From positions 992,001 to 1,056,000 of the forward strand of contig JBKEEO010000001.1 of assembly GCA_047777415.1 (NCBI GenBank): DNA of 64,000 bases. Reading direction: 5' to 3'. Within the stretch, counting starts at the first letter, position 1; each line of letters begins with the position of its first letter. The DNA is from Caproicibacter sp047777415. GTDB lineage: Bacteria; Bacillota; Clostridia; Oscillospirales; Acutalibacteraceae. Below, piece by piece: positions 26,858 through 35,144 of this stretch. The translations under genes and the position numbers were made by a program. The notes under the pieces were generated by a model, which saw nothing but the letters and a program-made list of their open reading frames with translations, did no database searches and was not told where the DNA came from.

Positions 26858-27622
26858 TTGGCAGTCGTCCGATGCGCCGCACTTTGGATTTTGGGTATAC
26901 TTTCCGCTGTTGGCCTTGTTTGGTTTATCGGTCCGGTTTTTTGGAATGTATTTAATATCGGAAATATCTTTGGTATAACGATATGCCTGCTTATTCTGTT
27001 CGGTGTTATATTTTCTGCCAAAATCCATGCGGTGTGCAGCCACTCCAAAGCCGCCCAAAGAATTGCGTTGCTGGTTTTGATTTTATTCTGCGTCGGTCTT
27101 ACATGGACTGCGGTGCTCACGGGTTTGATGATTTCGGGCGTAAAGGGTGCGCCCGATGAAAACGCGACGGTGCTGGTTTTGGGCAGCAAAGTTAACGGCA
27201 ATGTTCCAAGCGCGGATTTGCTGGCACGCATTGAAACGGCGGCGGAGTATCTAAATGAAAATCCGAATGCTGTCTGCGTTGCGTGCGGTGGGCAGGGGCC
27301 CGGTGAAAACCGTACGGAAGCGGCGGTGATTCGGGAGGAACTTGTCAGCCGCGGTATTGACTCTTCGCGTATTTATTTGGAAGACAGTTCCACTTCCACA
27401 CAGGAAAACATCGGAAATGCGCTGGCTGTCATAGAAGCAAACAGTCTGAACCGCAATCTGGCGATTGTCACCGATGAATATCACGAATACCGCGCTTGTT
27501 CCGTTGCGCGCGGATACGGCGTTTCCGCAGGGGTGATTCCATCGCGGACGCCATGGTATATATTTTCGGCCTGCTGGGCGCGGGAGTTGTTGGCATTGTC
27601 TGCCTTACTGCTCCTGCCGTAA
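26858..27622 (+). CDS. YdcF-like (DUF218) membrane protein
   Basis: The product has 254 residues. Three hydrophobic segments lie in the first 95 residues. The DUF218 domain then contains ATVLVLGSKVNG, CGGQGPGENRTEAAVIREEL and LEDSSTSTQENI, the family's conserved polar clusters. It starts with TTG and has GAGGTG upstream. An ATG four bases earlier is out of frame. Related proteins (SanA, YdcF, ElyC) act at the cell envelope, but the reaction is not settled. It may share a transcript with pyrC. Confidence 0.8.
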   Translation: MAVVRCAALWILGILSAVGLVWFIGPVFWNVFNIGNIFGITICLLILFGVIFSAKIHAVCSHSKAAQRIALLVLILFCVGLTWTAVLTGLMISGVKGAPDENATVLVLGSKVNGNVPSADLLARIETAAEYLNENPNAVCVACGGQGPGENRTEAAVIREELVSRGIDSSRIYLEDSSTSTQENIGNALAVIEANSLNRNLAIVTDEYHEYRACSVARGYGVSAGVIPSRTPWYIFSACWARELLALSALLLLP

Positions 27623-27661
27623 AGCGGGCTCTGCTTTTATCATGAGGACGGAGGAAATAAC

Positions 27662-28939
27662 TTGGACAAACTGTTACTTCGCGGCGCGAGGCTGCTGGAC
27701 CCGTCAAGTCATATGGATGAAACAGGGGACCTGCTGATTTGCGGGGACAAAATCGAGCATGTGGGCGGAGCGTTGCGTGAAACGGATGCGCATGTTATCG
27801 ATGCTGCGGGAATGGTTGCCGCACCGGGCCTGATTGATATGCACGTTCATCTGCGCGACCCGGGATTTACCGAAAAAGAGGATGTACTGTCCGGATGCCG
27901 TGCGGCGGCAGCCGGAGGCGTTACGAGTTTGCTCTGCATGCCGAATACTCGTCCCACTCTGGATTGTGCGGAGACGGTTAACTATGTCTTGCAAAAGGCA
28001 AAGCAGGCCGACGCGCGTGTCTATGTTGCCGCTGCAATTACCAAAGGGCTTTCCGGTGCAGAGGCGACCAATCTGCGGGAACTCAAAGAAGCCGGTGCCG
28101 TTGCTATCAGCGATGACGGACGCCCGGTAGAAAATTCCGCGCTGATGGCTGACGCAATGCGCAAAGCGGAGCAGCTCGGTCTGTTTGTTACATCGCATTG
28201 TGAGGATTTATCGCTTGCCGCAGGCGGAAAATTAAATGAGGGAGAAGTTTCAAACTCTCTAAAGGTCAAAGGAATTCCCGCCGCCGCGGAGGACTGCGGC
28301 ACCGCTCGGGAACTTGCTTTGGCACAAGCTTACCATTTACCCGTTCATATCTGTCACGTCAGCACAAAAACATCCGTTGCGATGATTCGGGACGCAAAAC
28401 GCCGCGGGGTCCCAGTCACCTGCGAAACAGCTCCGCATTATTTTGCACTCACCGAGCGTGAACTCTTGCGCCGCGATGCGGATTACCGCATGAATCCACC
28501 GCTGCGCACTGAGGAGGACCGACGGGCGGTCATTGAGGGCCTGCGGGATGGCACAATTGACGCAATCGCAACGGACCATGCGCCGCACACACCGCAGGAA
28601 AAAGCGGATTTTCTGAATGCGCCCTGCGGCGTTGTCGGAATGGAAACCAGCTTAGCGGCGGGGATTACCTATCTGGTTAAGCCCGGGTTTCTTACATTGC
28701 CGGAGCTTATCGCATTGATGTCTTGTACCCCCGCACGGCTGCTCAAAATACCCGGCGGAACGCTGGCACCCGGCTCACCGGCGGACATCGTTCTATTTAA
28801 TCCGTCGGAACAATGGACGGTCGACCCCGAGAAACTGCACGGCAAAAGTCGAAATGCGGTTTTTAAAGAAAGAAAACTGACCGGTCGGGTTAAAATCACA
28901 ATACTTGGCGGAAAAATTGTTTATCACAGCGAACTGTAA
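27662..28939 (+). CDS. pyrC: Dihydroorotase
   Basis: The product has 425 residues, an amidohydrolase of the long type I form. The metal site is DMHVHLRDPGFTEKEDV, with further ligands in HCED, ICHVS and ATDHAPH. It closes carbamoyl-aspartate to dihydroorotate. TTG 27662 follows GGAGGAAATAAC. The partner pyrB is not in this window. Confidence 0.96.
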   Translation: MDKLLLRGARLLDPSSHMDETGDLLICGDKIEHVGGALRETDAHVIDAAGMVAAPGLIDMHVHLRDPGFTEKEDVLSGCRAAAAGGVTSLLCMPNTRPTLDCAETVNYVLQKAKQADARVYVAAAITKGLSGAEATNLRELKEAGAVAISDDGRPVENSALMADAMRKAEQLGLFVTSHCEDLSLAAGGKLNEGEVSNSLKVKGIPAAAEDCGTARELALAQAYHLPVHICHVSTKTSVAMIRDAKRRGVPVTCETAPHYFALTERELLRRDADYRMNPPLRTEEDRRAVIEGLRDGTIDAIATDHAPHTPQEKADFLNAPCGVVGMETSLAAGITYLVKPGFLTLPELIALMSCTPARLLKIPGGTLAPGSPADIVLFNPSEQWTVDPEKLHGKSRNAVFKERKLTGRVKITILGGKIVYHSEL

Positions 28940-28950
28940 GGAGGAAAAAC

Positions 28951-29883
28951 ATGGCATTGGATCGACTAATAGAAGGCATCGTACAAAAACAGAATCCAAC
29001 GGTGGCGGGACTGGACCCAAAACTTGACTATATTCCGGAATTTATCAAAGAACAGGCATTTACCAAGTACGGCAAGACGCTCGAGGGAGCCGCGGCAGCT
29101 ATTTTGGAATTTAATAAGGGATTGATTGATGCGCTGTGCGGCATTGTTCCCGCAGTCAAACCGCAGTGCGCGTATTATGAAATGTATGGATGGCAGGGCA
29201 TGAAAACTCTGCATGACACCATTGCATACGCACAGGAAAAAGGTTTGTTCGTTATTACCGATGGCAAGCGCAACGACATCGGAAGCACCATGCAGGCGTA
29301 CGCAACGGCACATTTGGGAAAAACCGACGTCGGCGGCGAAACGGTGCAGGCGTTCGGCGGTGATGCGCTGACGGTCAACGGATATCTCGGTTCGGACGGG
29401 ATTCTTCCGCTCCTTGAAGTCTGCAAGGCGGAGAGCAAGGGAATCTTTGTGCTTGTTAAGACCTCTAATCCGTCCTCCGATGAGCTGCAAAATCAGATTT
29501 TTGAGGGCGGTGAACCACTCTATGAGGCAATGGGTCATTACTGCGAAACATGGGGCGAAAATCTGCAGGGAAACTACGGCTATTCAGGAGTGGGTGCAGT
29601 GGTAGGAGCAACTTGGCCGGCACAGCTCGGCGAGTTGCGCGGCAAACTGACGCATACCTTTTTCCTGGTACCCGGATACGGTGCACAGGGCGGAGGAGCA
29701 GACGATGTAGCCCCTGCATTTGATAAGCGAGGACTTGGTGCGGTAGTCAATGCTTCTCGTTCCATTCTGTGCGCGTGGCAGAAACAAAATGCCCCACAGG
29801 AAGATTACGCCAAAGCTGCCGCACAGGAAGCAGAGCATATGCGTGACGAAATTTTGAAGAGAATCGGGAGAATTACTCTATGA
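28951..29883 (+). CDS. pyrF: Orotidine 5'-phosphate decarboxylase, type 2
   Basis: The product has 310 residues, the longer form of the enzyme. The catalytic Lys/Asp array is FVITDGKRNDIGSTMQAYAT and the phosphate loop region is GYGAQGGGADDVAPAF. It makes UMP from OMP. AAGGAGGAA precedes the start. Its stop overlaps pyrK by four bases. Confidence 0.96.
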   Translation: MALDRLIEGIVQKQNPTVAGLDPKLDYIPEFIKEQAFTKYGKTLEGAAAAILEFNKGLIDALCGIVPAVKPQCAYYEMYGWQGMKTLHDTIAYAQEKGLFVITDGKRNDIGSTMQAYATAHLGKTDVGGETVQAFGGDALTVNGYLGSDGILPLLEVCKAESKGIFVLVKTSNPSSDELQNQIFEGGEPLYEAMGHYCETWGENLQGNYGYSGVGAVVGATWPAQLGELRGKLTHTFFLVPGYGAQGGGADDVAPAFDKRGLGAVVNASRSILCAWQKQNAPQEDYAKAAAQEAEHMRDEILKRIGRITL

Positions 29884-30647
29884 GAGTCTATGATACAATT
29901 GATTGCGCCGTTTTAATGAACAGGGAAATTGCGCCCGGATGTTATGACCTAACGCTTTCCTGCCCGCAAATGGCACAGCGAGCCAAAGCGGGGCAATTTG
30001 CGCAGTTCTTTGTGCCCGGCAAAACTCTGCGCCGCCCAATTTCTATTTGTGGCATAGAACCGAAAAAAGGGACTTTGAGATTTGTGTTTCAGATTCGCGG
30101 AGAAGGAACCCAATGGCTTTCTCAATTAAAATCGGGCGATTCCGTCAACGTTCTCGGGCCGTTAGGAAACGGTTTTCCGCAGGGCGAACCATCACGCAGG
30201 GTGCTGTTTGTCGGCGGAGGAATCGGTGTGCCGCCGCTTTTGCAGGCTGCGAAACCGTTTGGAGAAAATGCAGTGCTGGCCGCGGGGTTCCGAAGCCGAG
30301 AGGCAATTATTTTAAAGGAAGATTTTGAGGCGTTCGGCTGTAAAACATACATTGCGACCGATGATGGGTCCTATGGACATCACGGTTTGGTTACGGATAT
30401 TATGGATGGACTTTCTTTTGATGTTGTCTTTGCTTGCGGGCCGAAACCAATGCTGAAAGCGGTCTCAAAAATCGCAGCTGATCGGAATGTGCCGTGCTAT
30501 GTTTCCATGGAAGAGCGCATGGCATGCGGAGTAGGTGCCTGCCTTGGCTGTGCTGTCAAACTGAGGGGAGAAAACGGGCCGTACTACGGCCATGTGTGCA
30601 AGGACGGCCCCGTATTCGATGCGAAACAGATTGAGTGGGAGGAATGA
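29880..30647 (+). CDS. pyrK: Dihydroorotate dehydrogenase electron transfer subunit
   Basis: The product has 255 residues. The FAD-binding domain has LRRPISICGIEPKKG, the NAD domain VGGGIGVPPLLQAA, and the C-terminal [2Fe-2S] site a Cys cluster in CGVGACLGCAVKL plus the later Cys in GHVCKDGP. It passes electrons from PyrD to NAD. It is adjacent to pyrD, as required for the 1B-type complex. Confidence 0.96.
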   Translation: MRVYDTIDCAVLMNREIAPGCYDLTLSCPQMAQRAKAGQFAQFFVPGKTLRRPISICGIEPKKGTLRFVFQIRGEGTQWLSQLKSGDSVNVLGPLGNGFPQGEPSRRVLFVGGGIGVPPLLQAAKPFGENAVLAAGFRSREAIILKEDFEAFGCKTYIATDDGSYGHHGLVTDIMDGLSFDVVFACGPKPMLKAVSKIAADRNVPCYVSMEERMACGVGACLGCAVKLRGENGPYYGHVCKDGPVFDAKQIEWEE

Positions 30648-30649
30648 AC

Positions 30650-31561
30650 GTGGCAAATTTACAGGTTGATATCGCGGGTGTAACGCTCAAAAATCCTCTC
30701 ATTGCCGCTTCCGGCACATTCGGATTCGGACGGGAGTTTGCGGAATTTTATCCCCTTTCCACTTTTGGAGGAATCTGTACAAAAGGGCTGACGTTGGAAC
30801 CACGTGACGGCAATCCACCGCCGCGCATTGCGGAAACACCGGGAGGAATGCTCAATTCCGTCGGTCTGCAAAATCCGGGTGTGGAGCATTTTATTCGGGA
30901 AGACCTGCCGTGGCTTAGCAAACAGGGAACAGCGGTTATTGCAAACATTGCAGGAAATTCGACGGAAGATTATTGCAAAATGGCGGAGCGTCTGTCAGAT
31001 GTACCGATTGATATGATAGAGCTAAATATTTCCTGCCCGAATGTGAAACAGGGCGGAGCGGCGTTCGGTACATCGTGTGAGAGCGCAGCGGCGATTACGG
31101 CGGCTGTGCGAAAATACTGCAAAAAGCCGCTGATGGTGAAGCTTTCGCCGAATGTTACGGATATCGGGGAAATTGCCGCAGCGGTTGAGGATGCCGGCGC
31201 GGACGCGATTTCCATGATTAATACGCTGACCGGCATGCGCATTGATATTCATACACGCCTCCCAATTCTAAAAAACAACACGGGGGGACTTTCGGGGCCT
31301 GTACTTTTGCCGATAGCCTTGCGAATGGTTTGGCAGGCAAGTTCCCGTGTAAAAATTCCGATTGTCGGTCTCGGTGGAATTTCCACTTGGCAGGATGCCG
31401 TGGAAATGCTGCTGGCGGGTGCATCCGCCGTTCAAATCGGCACCGTGCTTTTCTCCGACCCATACGCGCCGGTGAAAATTCTAAACGGATTGGAATCTTT
31501 TATGAATGAAAATTCCATATCATCAATTTCAGAATTGACGGCGGGGGTGCAGGCTTGGTGA
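30650..31561 (+). CDS. pyrD: Dihydroorotate dehydrogenase, catalytic subunit (class 1B)
   Basis: The product has 303 residues, an FMN TIM barrel with LKNPLIAASGTFGFGREF, the active-site Cys in ELNISCPNVKQGG and VGLGGISTWQDAVEML. I choose GTG 30650 because GGGAGG lies 8 bases upstream. ATG 30644 would leave the site only one base away. It oxidises dihydroorotate to orotate. Confidence 0.94.
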   Translation: MANLQVDIAGVTLKNPLIAASGTFGFGREFAEFYPLSTFGGICTKGLTLEPRDGNPPPRIAETPGGMLNSVGLQNPGVEHFIREDLPWLSKQGTAVIANIAGNSTEDYCKMAERLSDVPIDMIELNISCPNVKQGGAAFGTSCESAAAITAAVRKYCKKPLMVKLSPNVTDIGEIAAAVEDAGADAISMINTLTGMRIDIHTRLPILKNNTGGLSGPVLLPIALRMVWQASSRVKIPIVGLGGISTWQDAVEMLLAGASAVQIGTVLFSDPYAPVKILNGLESFMNENSISSISELTAGVQAW

Positions 31562-31662
31562 AAACGTGCGAAAGCTGCCCCTGCCTGCGGGTTACATACG
31601 AACGGCACGGCAGTTGTCAGGTATGCAGAAAGCATCACCGGAAACTTAAAAACCCGCCATAA
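31558..31662 (+). CDS. Tiny Cys-rich ORF coupled to pyrD (hypothetical)
   Basis: The ORF encodes 34 residues with five Cys in a CxxCxC...CxxC pattern (CESCPC and CQVC), a basic C-terminus and several His. It could be a small zinc-ribbon-like protein. Its GTG overlaps the pyrD stop (GTGA), and its TAA overlaps an in-frame ATG of the next gene (TAATG), the layout of coupled genes. No homologue is recognised, and the length is within chance for one frame. Confidence 0.35.
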   Translation: MKTCESCPCLRVTYERHGSCQVCRKHHRKLKNPP

Positions 31663-31700
31663 TGCTGCGAACAAAAAATGGAAAATGGAGGGAAAACGAA

Positions 31701-32375
31701 TTGACTAGACTGATTTTTGTCCGCCATTGTGAGGCAGAAGGAAATACCCATGGAATTCTGCAGGGTCGTACAGACAGTGATATCAGCGGCAACGGCGCAG
31801 CGCAGTTAGAGCTTGTTTCCATGCGCCTGCGCAATGAGCCGTTTGCTGCCATCTATTCCAGCCCGCTCCGCCGTGCTTATAAAACTGCGCAGGCTATCAA
31901 TCAATATCATAACCTTCCCATTCAGATTGACCCGCGTCTGTCGGAAATTGATGTGGGAACGTGGGAAGGACGTCGATGGGAGGAAATTGCACAGGAAAAT
32001 TCTCCAATGCTCAAAATTTGGAATGAAACTCCCGGTTCGTTTCAGGCAGAAGGCGGCGAATCCATGCGGGAGGTCTATGAACGTATGTGGGAAGCCGCGT
32101 TGGATATTGTCAGGGCAAATGAAGGCAAAACTGTTTGTGTTGTTTCCCACGGATGTGCCATAAGAAATTTCCTTTGTCACGCCAAAGGTTGGCCGGTTGA
32201 CCGGATTGGAGAAATTAATTGGTGTGACAATACGGCCGTCAGCGTGGTCGATTTTGATGAGGATATGCAGGCGCATATCATTACCATGAACGACGCGTCC
32301 CATATTCCGCCGGAGCTGTCCGTTTACCGCAGAAACGGTGTCAATCTTTCCGACCCTGAGGGGGTTGCACCGTGA
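31701..32375 (+). CDS. Histidine phosphatase family protein (phosphoglycerate mutase-like)
   Basis: The product has 224 residues. The phosphohistidine loop reads LIFVRHCEAEGN; the usual RHGE is RHCE here. YSSPLRRAYKTAQAI and VVSHGCAIRNFL complete the active site. I choose TTG 31701, with GGAGGG 8 bases upstream and the typical start (M)TRLIFVRH. An ATG at 31662 is coupled to the small ORF and would add 13 residues. The substrate is not predictable from sequence. GTGA overlap joins it to ruvX. Confidence 0.88.
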   Translation: MTRLIFVRHCEAEGNTHGILQGRTDSDISGNGAAQLELVSMRLRNEPFAAIYSSPLRRAYKTAQAINQYHNLPIQIDPRLSEIDVGTWEGRRWEEIAQENSPMLKIWNETPGSFQAEGGESMREVYERMWEAALDIVRANEGKTVCVVSHGCAIRNFLCHAKGWPVDRIGEINWCDNTAVSVVDFDEDMQAHIITMNDASHIPPELSVYRRNGVNLSDPEGVAP

Positions 32376-32809
32376 AAATTCTTGCGGTCGATTTGGGAAA
32401 AGCGCGTACCGGACTTGCCATCTGCGATGAAGGAGAGGTGCTTGCGTCTCCCGTCCGCGTGGTGGCGGAGCGGAATTGGAATCGGTTGACATCGATTATT
32501 GCTCAGGAAGCTAAATCTCTTTCTGCAGGGGAGATTGTTGTAGGTTTACCGCGTAATATGGATGGCACGGAAGGAGAAAGTGCCCAAAACGCGCGCGCTT
32601 TTGCGGAACAGTTAAAAGAGATGATTTCAATTCCCGTTGTCCTGTGGGATGAGCGAGGTACCACGATTACAGCGCATGGATATCTAAACGAAACGGATAC
32701 ACGCGGGAAGAAACGAAAAGCGGTGATTGATGCCGTGGCGGCGACGGTGATTCTGCAGGATTACCTGAGCTTTCGAAAAAACAAAGAAAAAAGCGGAAGG
32801 CTTTCCTAA
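32372..32809 (+). CDS. ruvX: Putative pre-16S rRNA nuclease / Holliday junction resolvase-like, YqgF family
   Basis: The product has 145 residues, an RNase H fold with MKILAVDLGKARTGLAICDE (first catalytic Asp), VVGLPRNMDGTEG and VVLWDERGTT. The family matures the 16S 5' end in E. coli. It starts with GTG overlapping the phosphatase gene. In Bacillus it sits next to the DUF1292 gene. Here that gene is 1.3 kb away on the other strand. Confidence 0.92.
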   Translation: MKILAVDLGKARTGLAICDEGEVLASPVRVVAERNWNRLTSIIAQEAKSLSAGEIVVGLPRNMDGTEGESAQNARAFAEQLKEMISIPVVLWDERGTTITAHGYLNETDTRGKKRKAVIDAVAATVILQDYLSFRKNKEKSGRLS

Positions 32810-32846
32810 CCCCTTAAAAAGGGAGAAACCTTCCGTTTCCTTTTAT
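32794..32846 (+). terminator. Terminator after ruvX
   Basis: CGGAAGGCTTTC at 32794-32805 pairs with GAAACCTTCCG at 32824-32834. The stem begins inside the last ruvX codons, and a T-rich tail follows. Confidence 0.8.
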
Positions 32847-32892
32847 CTGTTTGTTTCGTAACTTTGACTATTAATCATGCGGGAAGTAAAGT

Positions 32893-33780
32893 TTACTTTT
32901 CTTCCCATTCTCTGTTTTGTCCCAGATAAAACAGCGCAACGGTTCCGGTACCCGTATGCGCGCCAATAACCGGCCCGATTGGTGCCGTTTCAATTTGCTT
33001 GACGCCGAGGCGCTTTTTGATTTCCTGCGCCACATAATCGCACCCTTCCTGAGCATCGCTGTGACTGATGAAAATCATCTGTTTGTCCGGGTCAATGCAG
33101 GATTTTTCCATGTGGCGTACCAGTGCATCCAGAGACTGTTTGCGTCCGCGGACTTTATCCACCAAAATGATATGACCTTCGTTGTCAAAATGCAGCACAG
33201 GTTTAATGCCAAGCATCGTGCCGACCAGAGCAGAGGCGCCTGAAATGCGTCCGCCTCGTTTTAGGTGGTTTAAGTCATCCACTGTAAACCAATGGTGCAT
33301 TCGATTTCGGTTCTGTTCTATCCATTCTTTTACTTCTTCAATGGAGGCACCTCTTTTTTTCATCATGGCGGCGTGGTATACCAGCAGCCCTTCTCCCATG
33401 GAAGCAGCCAGCGTGTCTACGGCATAGATTTTACGCTGCGGATATTTTTGCGCAAGTTCTCTTGCCGCAATCACGGAATTGTTATATGTACCGCTCAATC
33501 CGGAGGAAAAGCCAAGATAAATCACATCTTGCCCTGCTGCAAGGAAGGGCTCGAAAGTATCCGTAAAAGTTGTAATGCTAATCTGATTTGTGGTGGAAAA
33601 CTCTCCGGCGGCAATTCTGCGATAGAATTCTTTATAGGATAATTCCCGTTCATCCGGATAATCGAGCAAGGAACTATTGCCAATGGTAAAATTCATGGGT
33701 ATGACGGTGATATCCAGCTTATCTACTTGTTCCTGCGTTAAATCCGTATTGGAGTCTGTTATAATTCTGTAATCGCTCAT
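32893..33780 (-). CDS. DegV family fatty acid-binding protein
   Basis: The product has 295 residues. The N-terminal DegV motif is YRIITDSNTDLTQEQVDKLD. SSGLSGTYNNSVIAA and LNHLKRGGRISGASALVGTM are the lipid-contacting segments. Related FakB proteins deliver fatty acids to FakA kinase. No FakA is present here. ATG at 33780 has AAAGGAG upstream; a longer in-frame start adds 16 unconserved residues. Confidence 0.9.
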   Translation of the reverse strand: MSDYRIITDSNTDLTQEQVDKLDITVIPMNFTIGNSSLLDYPDERELSYKEFYRRIAAGEFSTTNQISITTFTDTFEPFLAAGQDVIYLGFSSGLSGTYNNSVIAARELAQKYPQRKIYAVDTLAASMGEGLLVYHAAMMKKRGASIEEVKEWIEQNRNRMHHWFTVDDLNHLKRGGRISGASALVGTMLGIKPVLHFDNEGHIILVDKVRGRKQSLDALVRHMEKSCIDPDKQMIFISHSDAQEGCDYVAQEIKKRLGVKQIETAPIGPVIGAHTGTGTVALFYLGQNREWEEK

Positions 33781-33892
33781 GCAATCGGAACTCCTTTCAA
33801 GGAACCATAAGTCGTTCGCGCGTGTCATTATCCGAAGTTATTATACCGTTATTTATAAATCTTGTCTACATAACTAAAAATCCGAAAATAGA

Positions 33893-33913
33893 AAAAGCCC
33901 CTGAACACAGGGA
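33893..33913 (-). terminator. Terminator downstream of the 6S-like RNA
   Basis: Read on the minus strand, CCCTG-TGTT-CAGGGGC is followed by TTTTT. It lies about 30 bases past the structured region and would define the RNA 3' end. Confidence 0.65.
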
Positions 33914-33939
33914 CAATCAAAATATCATCATATATAAAG

Positions 33940-34122
33940 CCCCGCCTGGCCGTATGTGCTGAGAATAACCTGCTACCAGCAAGCAGGTGGGTGCCCGCCC
34001 AACGGCTTCGTACTCCCTTCGTCCGGCCAAAGGCCGGGAGGTCTGAGGTCCACCGCCGGAGCCAAAGCTCCCTATTTAATATTGTAGGGTTATTTCTGCA
34101 CAAGGTCCACGCACCAGGCAGG
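33940..34122 (-). ncRNA. ssrS: 6S-like structured RNA
   Basis: The 183-base region has no plausible gene but extensive pairing on the minus strand. CCTGCCTGG (34114-34122) pairs with CCAGGCGGG near 33940-33949, and AATAACC and TAC pair with GTA and GGTTATT. An internal arm contains CCGGCC-TTT-GGCCGG. A GGGCACCCACC segment and an ACAATATTAAATAGGGA bubble resemble Firmicutes 6S RNA as I recall it. 6S RNA binds sigma-A RNA polymerase. The length and terminator fit. No strong promoter is seen, so it might be processed from the DUF1292 transcript. The family call needs a covariance search. Confidence 0.55.
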
Positions 34123-34146
34123 ATGTAAACTGTAAATCGCTAACCA

Positions 34147-34488
34147 TCATTCGTCGATATTGTCATCATCTTCCGGAAAGTCATCCGCTGCATCATCGTA
34201 TTCGTCCCCGTACAGCTCTTCAAAACGACTTTCAAATTGTTCTGCAAGTTGATCCAGCAAGGCCTGATCTTCCACTTCAGCCAGCCTTGGTTCACCGTTT
34301 TCTTCTATGGATTCAAAAATGTAATAGGTTCCTTCTGCTTCAACTTTTTCCTGCGGATCGTTGAAAACGGGAAGCAGGGCGTAATAACACCCGTCATCAT
34401 TATCGATAACATCTAGAACTTCAAAATCGTGCTCGTTGCCTTCATCGTCCACAAGGGTCAAAATATCGGGGCCGAATGCGTCTTGCAT
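34147..34488 (-). CDS. DUF1292 family protein (YrzB-like)
   Basis: The product has 113 residues and is very acidic. The N-terminal half LTLVDDEGNEHDFEVLDVID with YYALLPVFND is the DUF1292 pattern. The C-terminus is an Asp/Glu tail (DAADDFPEDDDNIDE). Function unknown. In Bacilli and Clostridia the gene usually adjoins ruvX, and here it lies near it in opposite orientation. The promoter is at 34538-34566. Confidence 0.88.
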   Translation of the reverse strand: MQDAFGPDILTLVDDEGNEHDFEVLDVIDNDDGCYYALLPVFNDPQEKVEAEGTYYIFESIEENGEPRLAEVEDQALLDQLAEQFESRFEELYGDEYDDAADDFPEDDDNIDE

Positions 34489-34537
34489 CAGGAACCTCTC
34501 CTTTAATTCAATTTTGGGTCGTATTCTGGATGACTAT

Positions 34538-34566
34538 ATTTTACGCTGTAAGTGCTGACAAGTCAA
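34538..34566 (-). promoter_or_regulatory. Promoter of the DUF1292 gene
   Basis: On the minus strand TTGACT (34561-34566) and TAAAAT (34538-34543) have a 17-base spacer, 50 bases upstream of the start. Confidence 0.7.
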
Positions 34567-34625
34567 CAGGAAAATTATACGTCGTAAAAATATATATAAA
34601 AAATTATATAATTTTCAAAAATATA

Positions 34626-34654
34626 TTGACAAAATATATAAAAACGCATATAAT
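34626..34654 (+). promoter_or_regulatory. Consensus sigma-A promoter with no obvious gene
   Basis: TTGACA at 34626-34631 and TATAAT at 34649-34654 match consensus exactly with a 17-base spacer in an A/T-rich stretch. The following 450 bases hold no recognised gene. Confidence 0.8.
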
Positions 34655-34660
34655 ATAAGC

Positions 34661-35115
34661 GTAAAGAAAAGGGGCAACGAAAAGAAGATGATTTGGTTTT
34701 CCGCACCCAAATGTTTCATAAGAAAGCGGAAAACAAAGTCGGGCATCGTAAAGAAACGCACTTTTCTGATCATGAAGGGAGTGAGTCCAATGGGCAGGGA
34801 AGAATGTCAGTGGACAATATGGCCGATGTTCGTTGGACGACGGCCTCTTTAAAAGTGGAAGAAAGGAATGATACGAAAGAGGTCTGAAAAGGAAAAGAAT
34901 GCATAGAAAGCCTGGAAAGCACATCGCTTCTTTAGTCTGTAAAAGCTAATTCCGGCTTTGAAATGAAGCAAATTGTGGTTGAATATCGAGCTGTTTATAA
35001 GATTGAAAAGCGAGTGTGAATAATCCGGGAAAATGTTAAAATGGTGATTCCGATGTATTGATTTAATTTGGGGAGTTTTATATAAGCAAAGCGGTTTCTG
35101 GTGAACCGTTTTTGC
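34661..35115 (+). other. Orphan transcribed region, possible structured RNA
   Basis: The stretch runs from the promoter at 34626 to a terminator-like hairpin at 35092-35115 (CGGTT...AACCG followed by TTTTT). It contains GTTTTCCGC (34696-34704) pairing with GCGGAAAAC (34726-34734), a GGCCG...CGGCC stem near 34822-34846, and CCTCTTT...AAAGAGG near 34845-34884. One small ORF (34688-34852, 54 codons, Cys and Trp containing) has a weak ribosome-binding site and no family. No T-box sequence is present. I do not recognise an RNA family here. Confidence 0.45.
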
Positions 35116-35144
35116 CAAAAGGTAAAGAAAATCAGTTGTTTTCA

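Noticed and set aside
27623..27661. PyrR-type attenuator before pyrC
   Set aside because: Only about 40 bases separate the genes and no terminator or PyrR-binding loop can be drawn.
33849..34103. 84-codon open frame on the minus strand over the 6S-like region
   Set aside because: It lacks a start site and its coordinates coincide with strong RNA pairing and a terminator, so it is better explained as non-coding.
33940..34122. SRP RNA, tmRNA or RNase P RNA
   Set aside because: The length is too short for tmRNA or RNase P RNA, no tRNA-like ends are present, and the SRP Alu/tetraloop core sequence was not seen.
34693..34887. 64-codon open frame in the orphan region
   Set aside because: It has no ribosome-binding site, a Lys/Asn/Glu-rich composition with no pattern, and overlaps predicted RNA stems. 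A shorter frame from 34688 is only marginally better.
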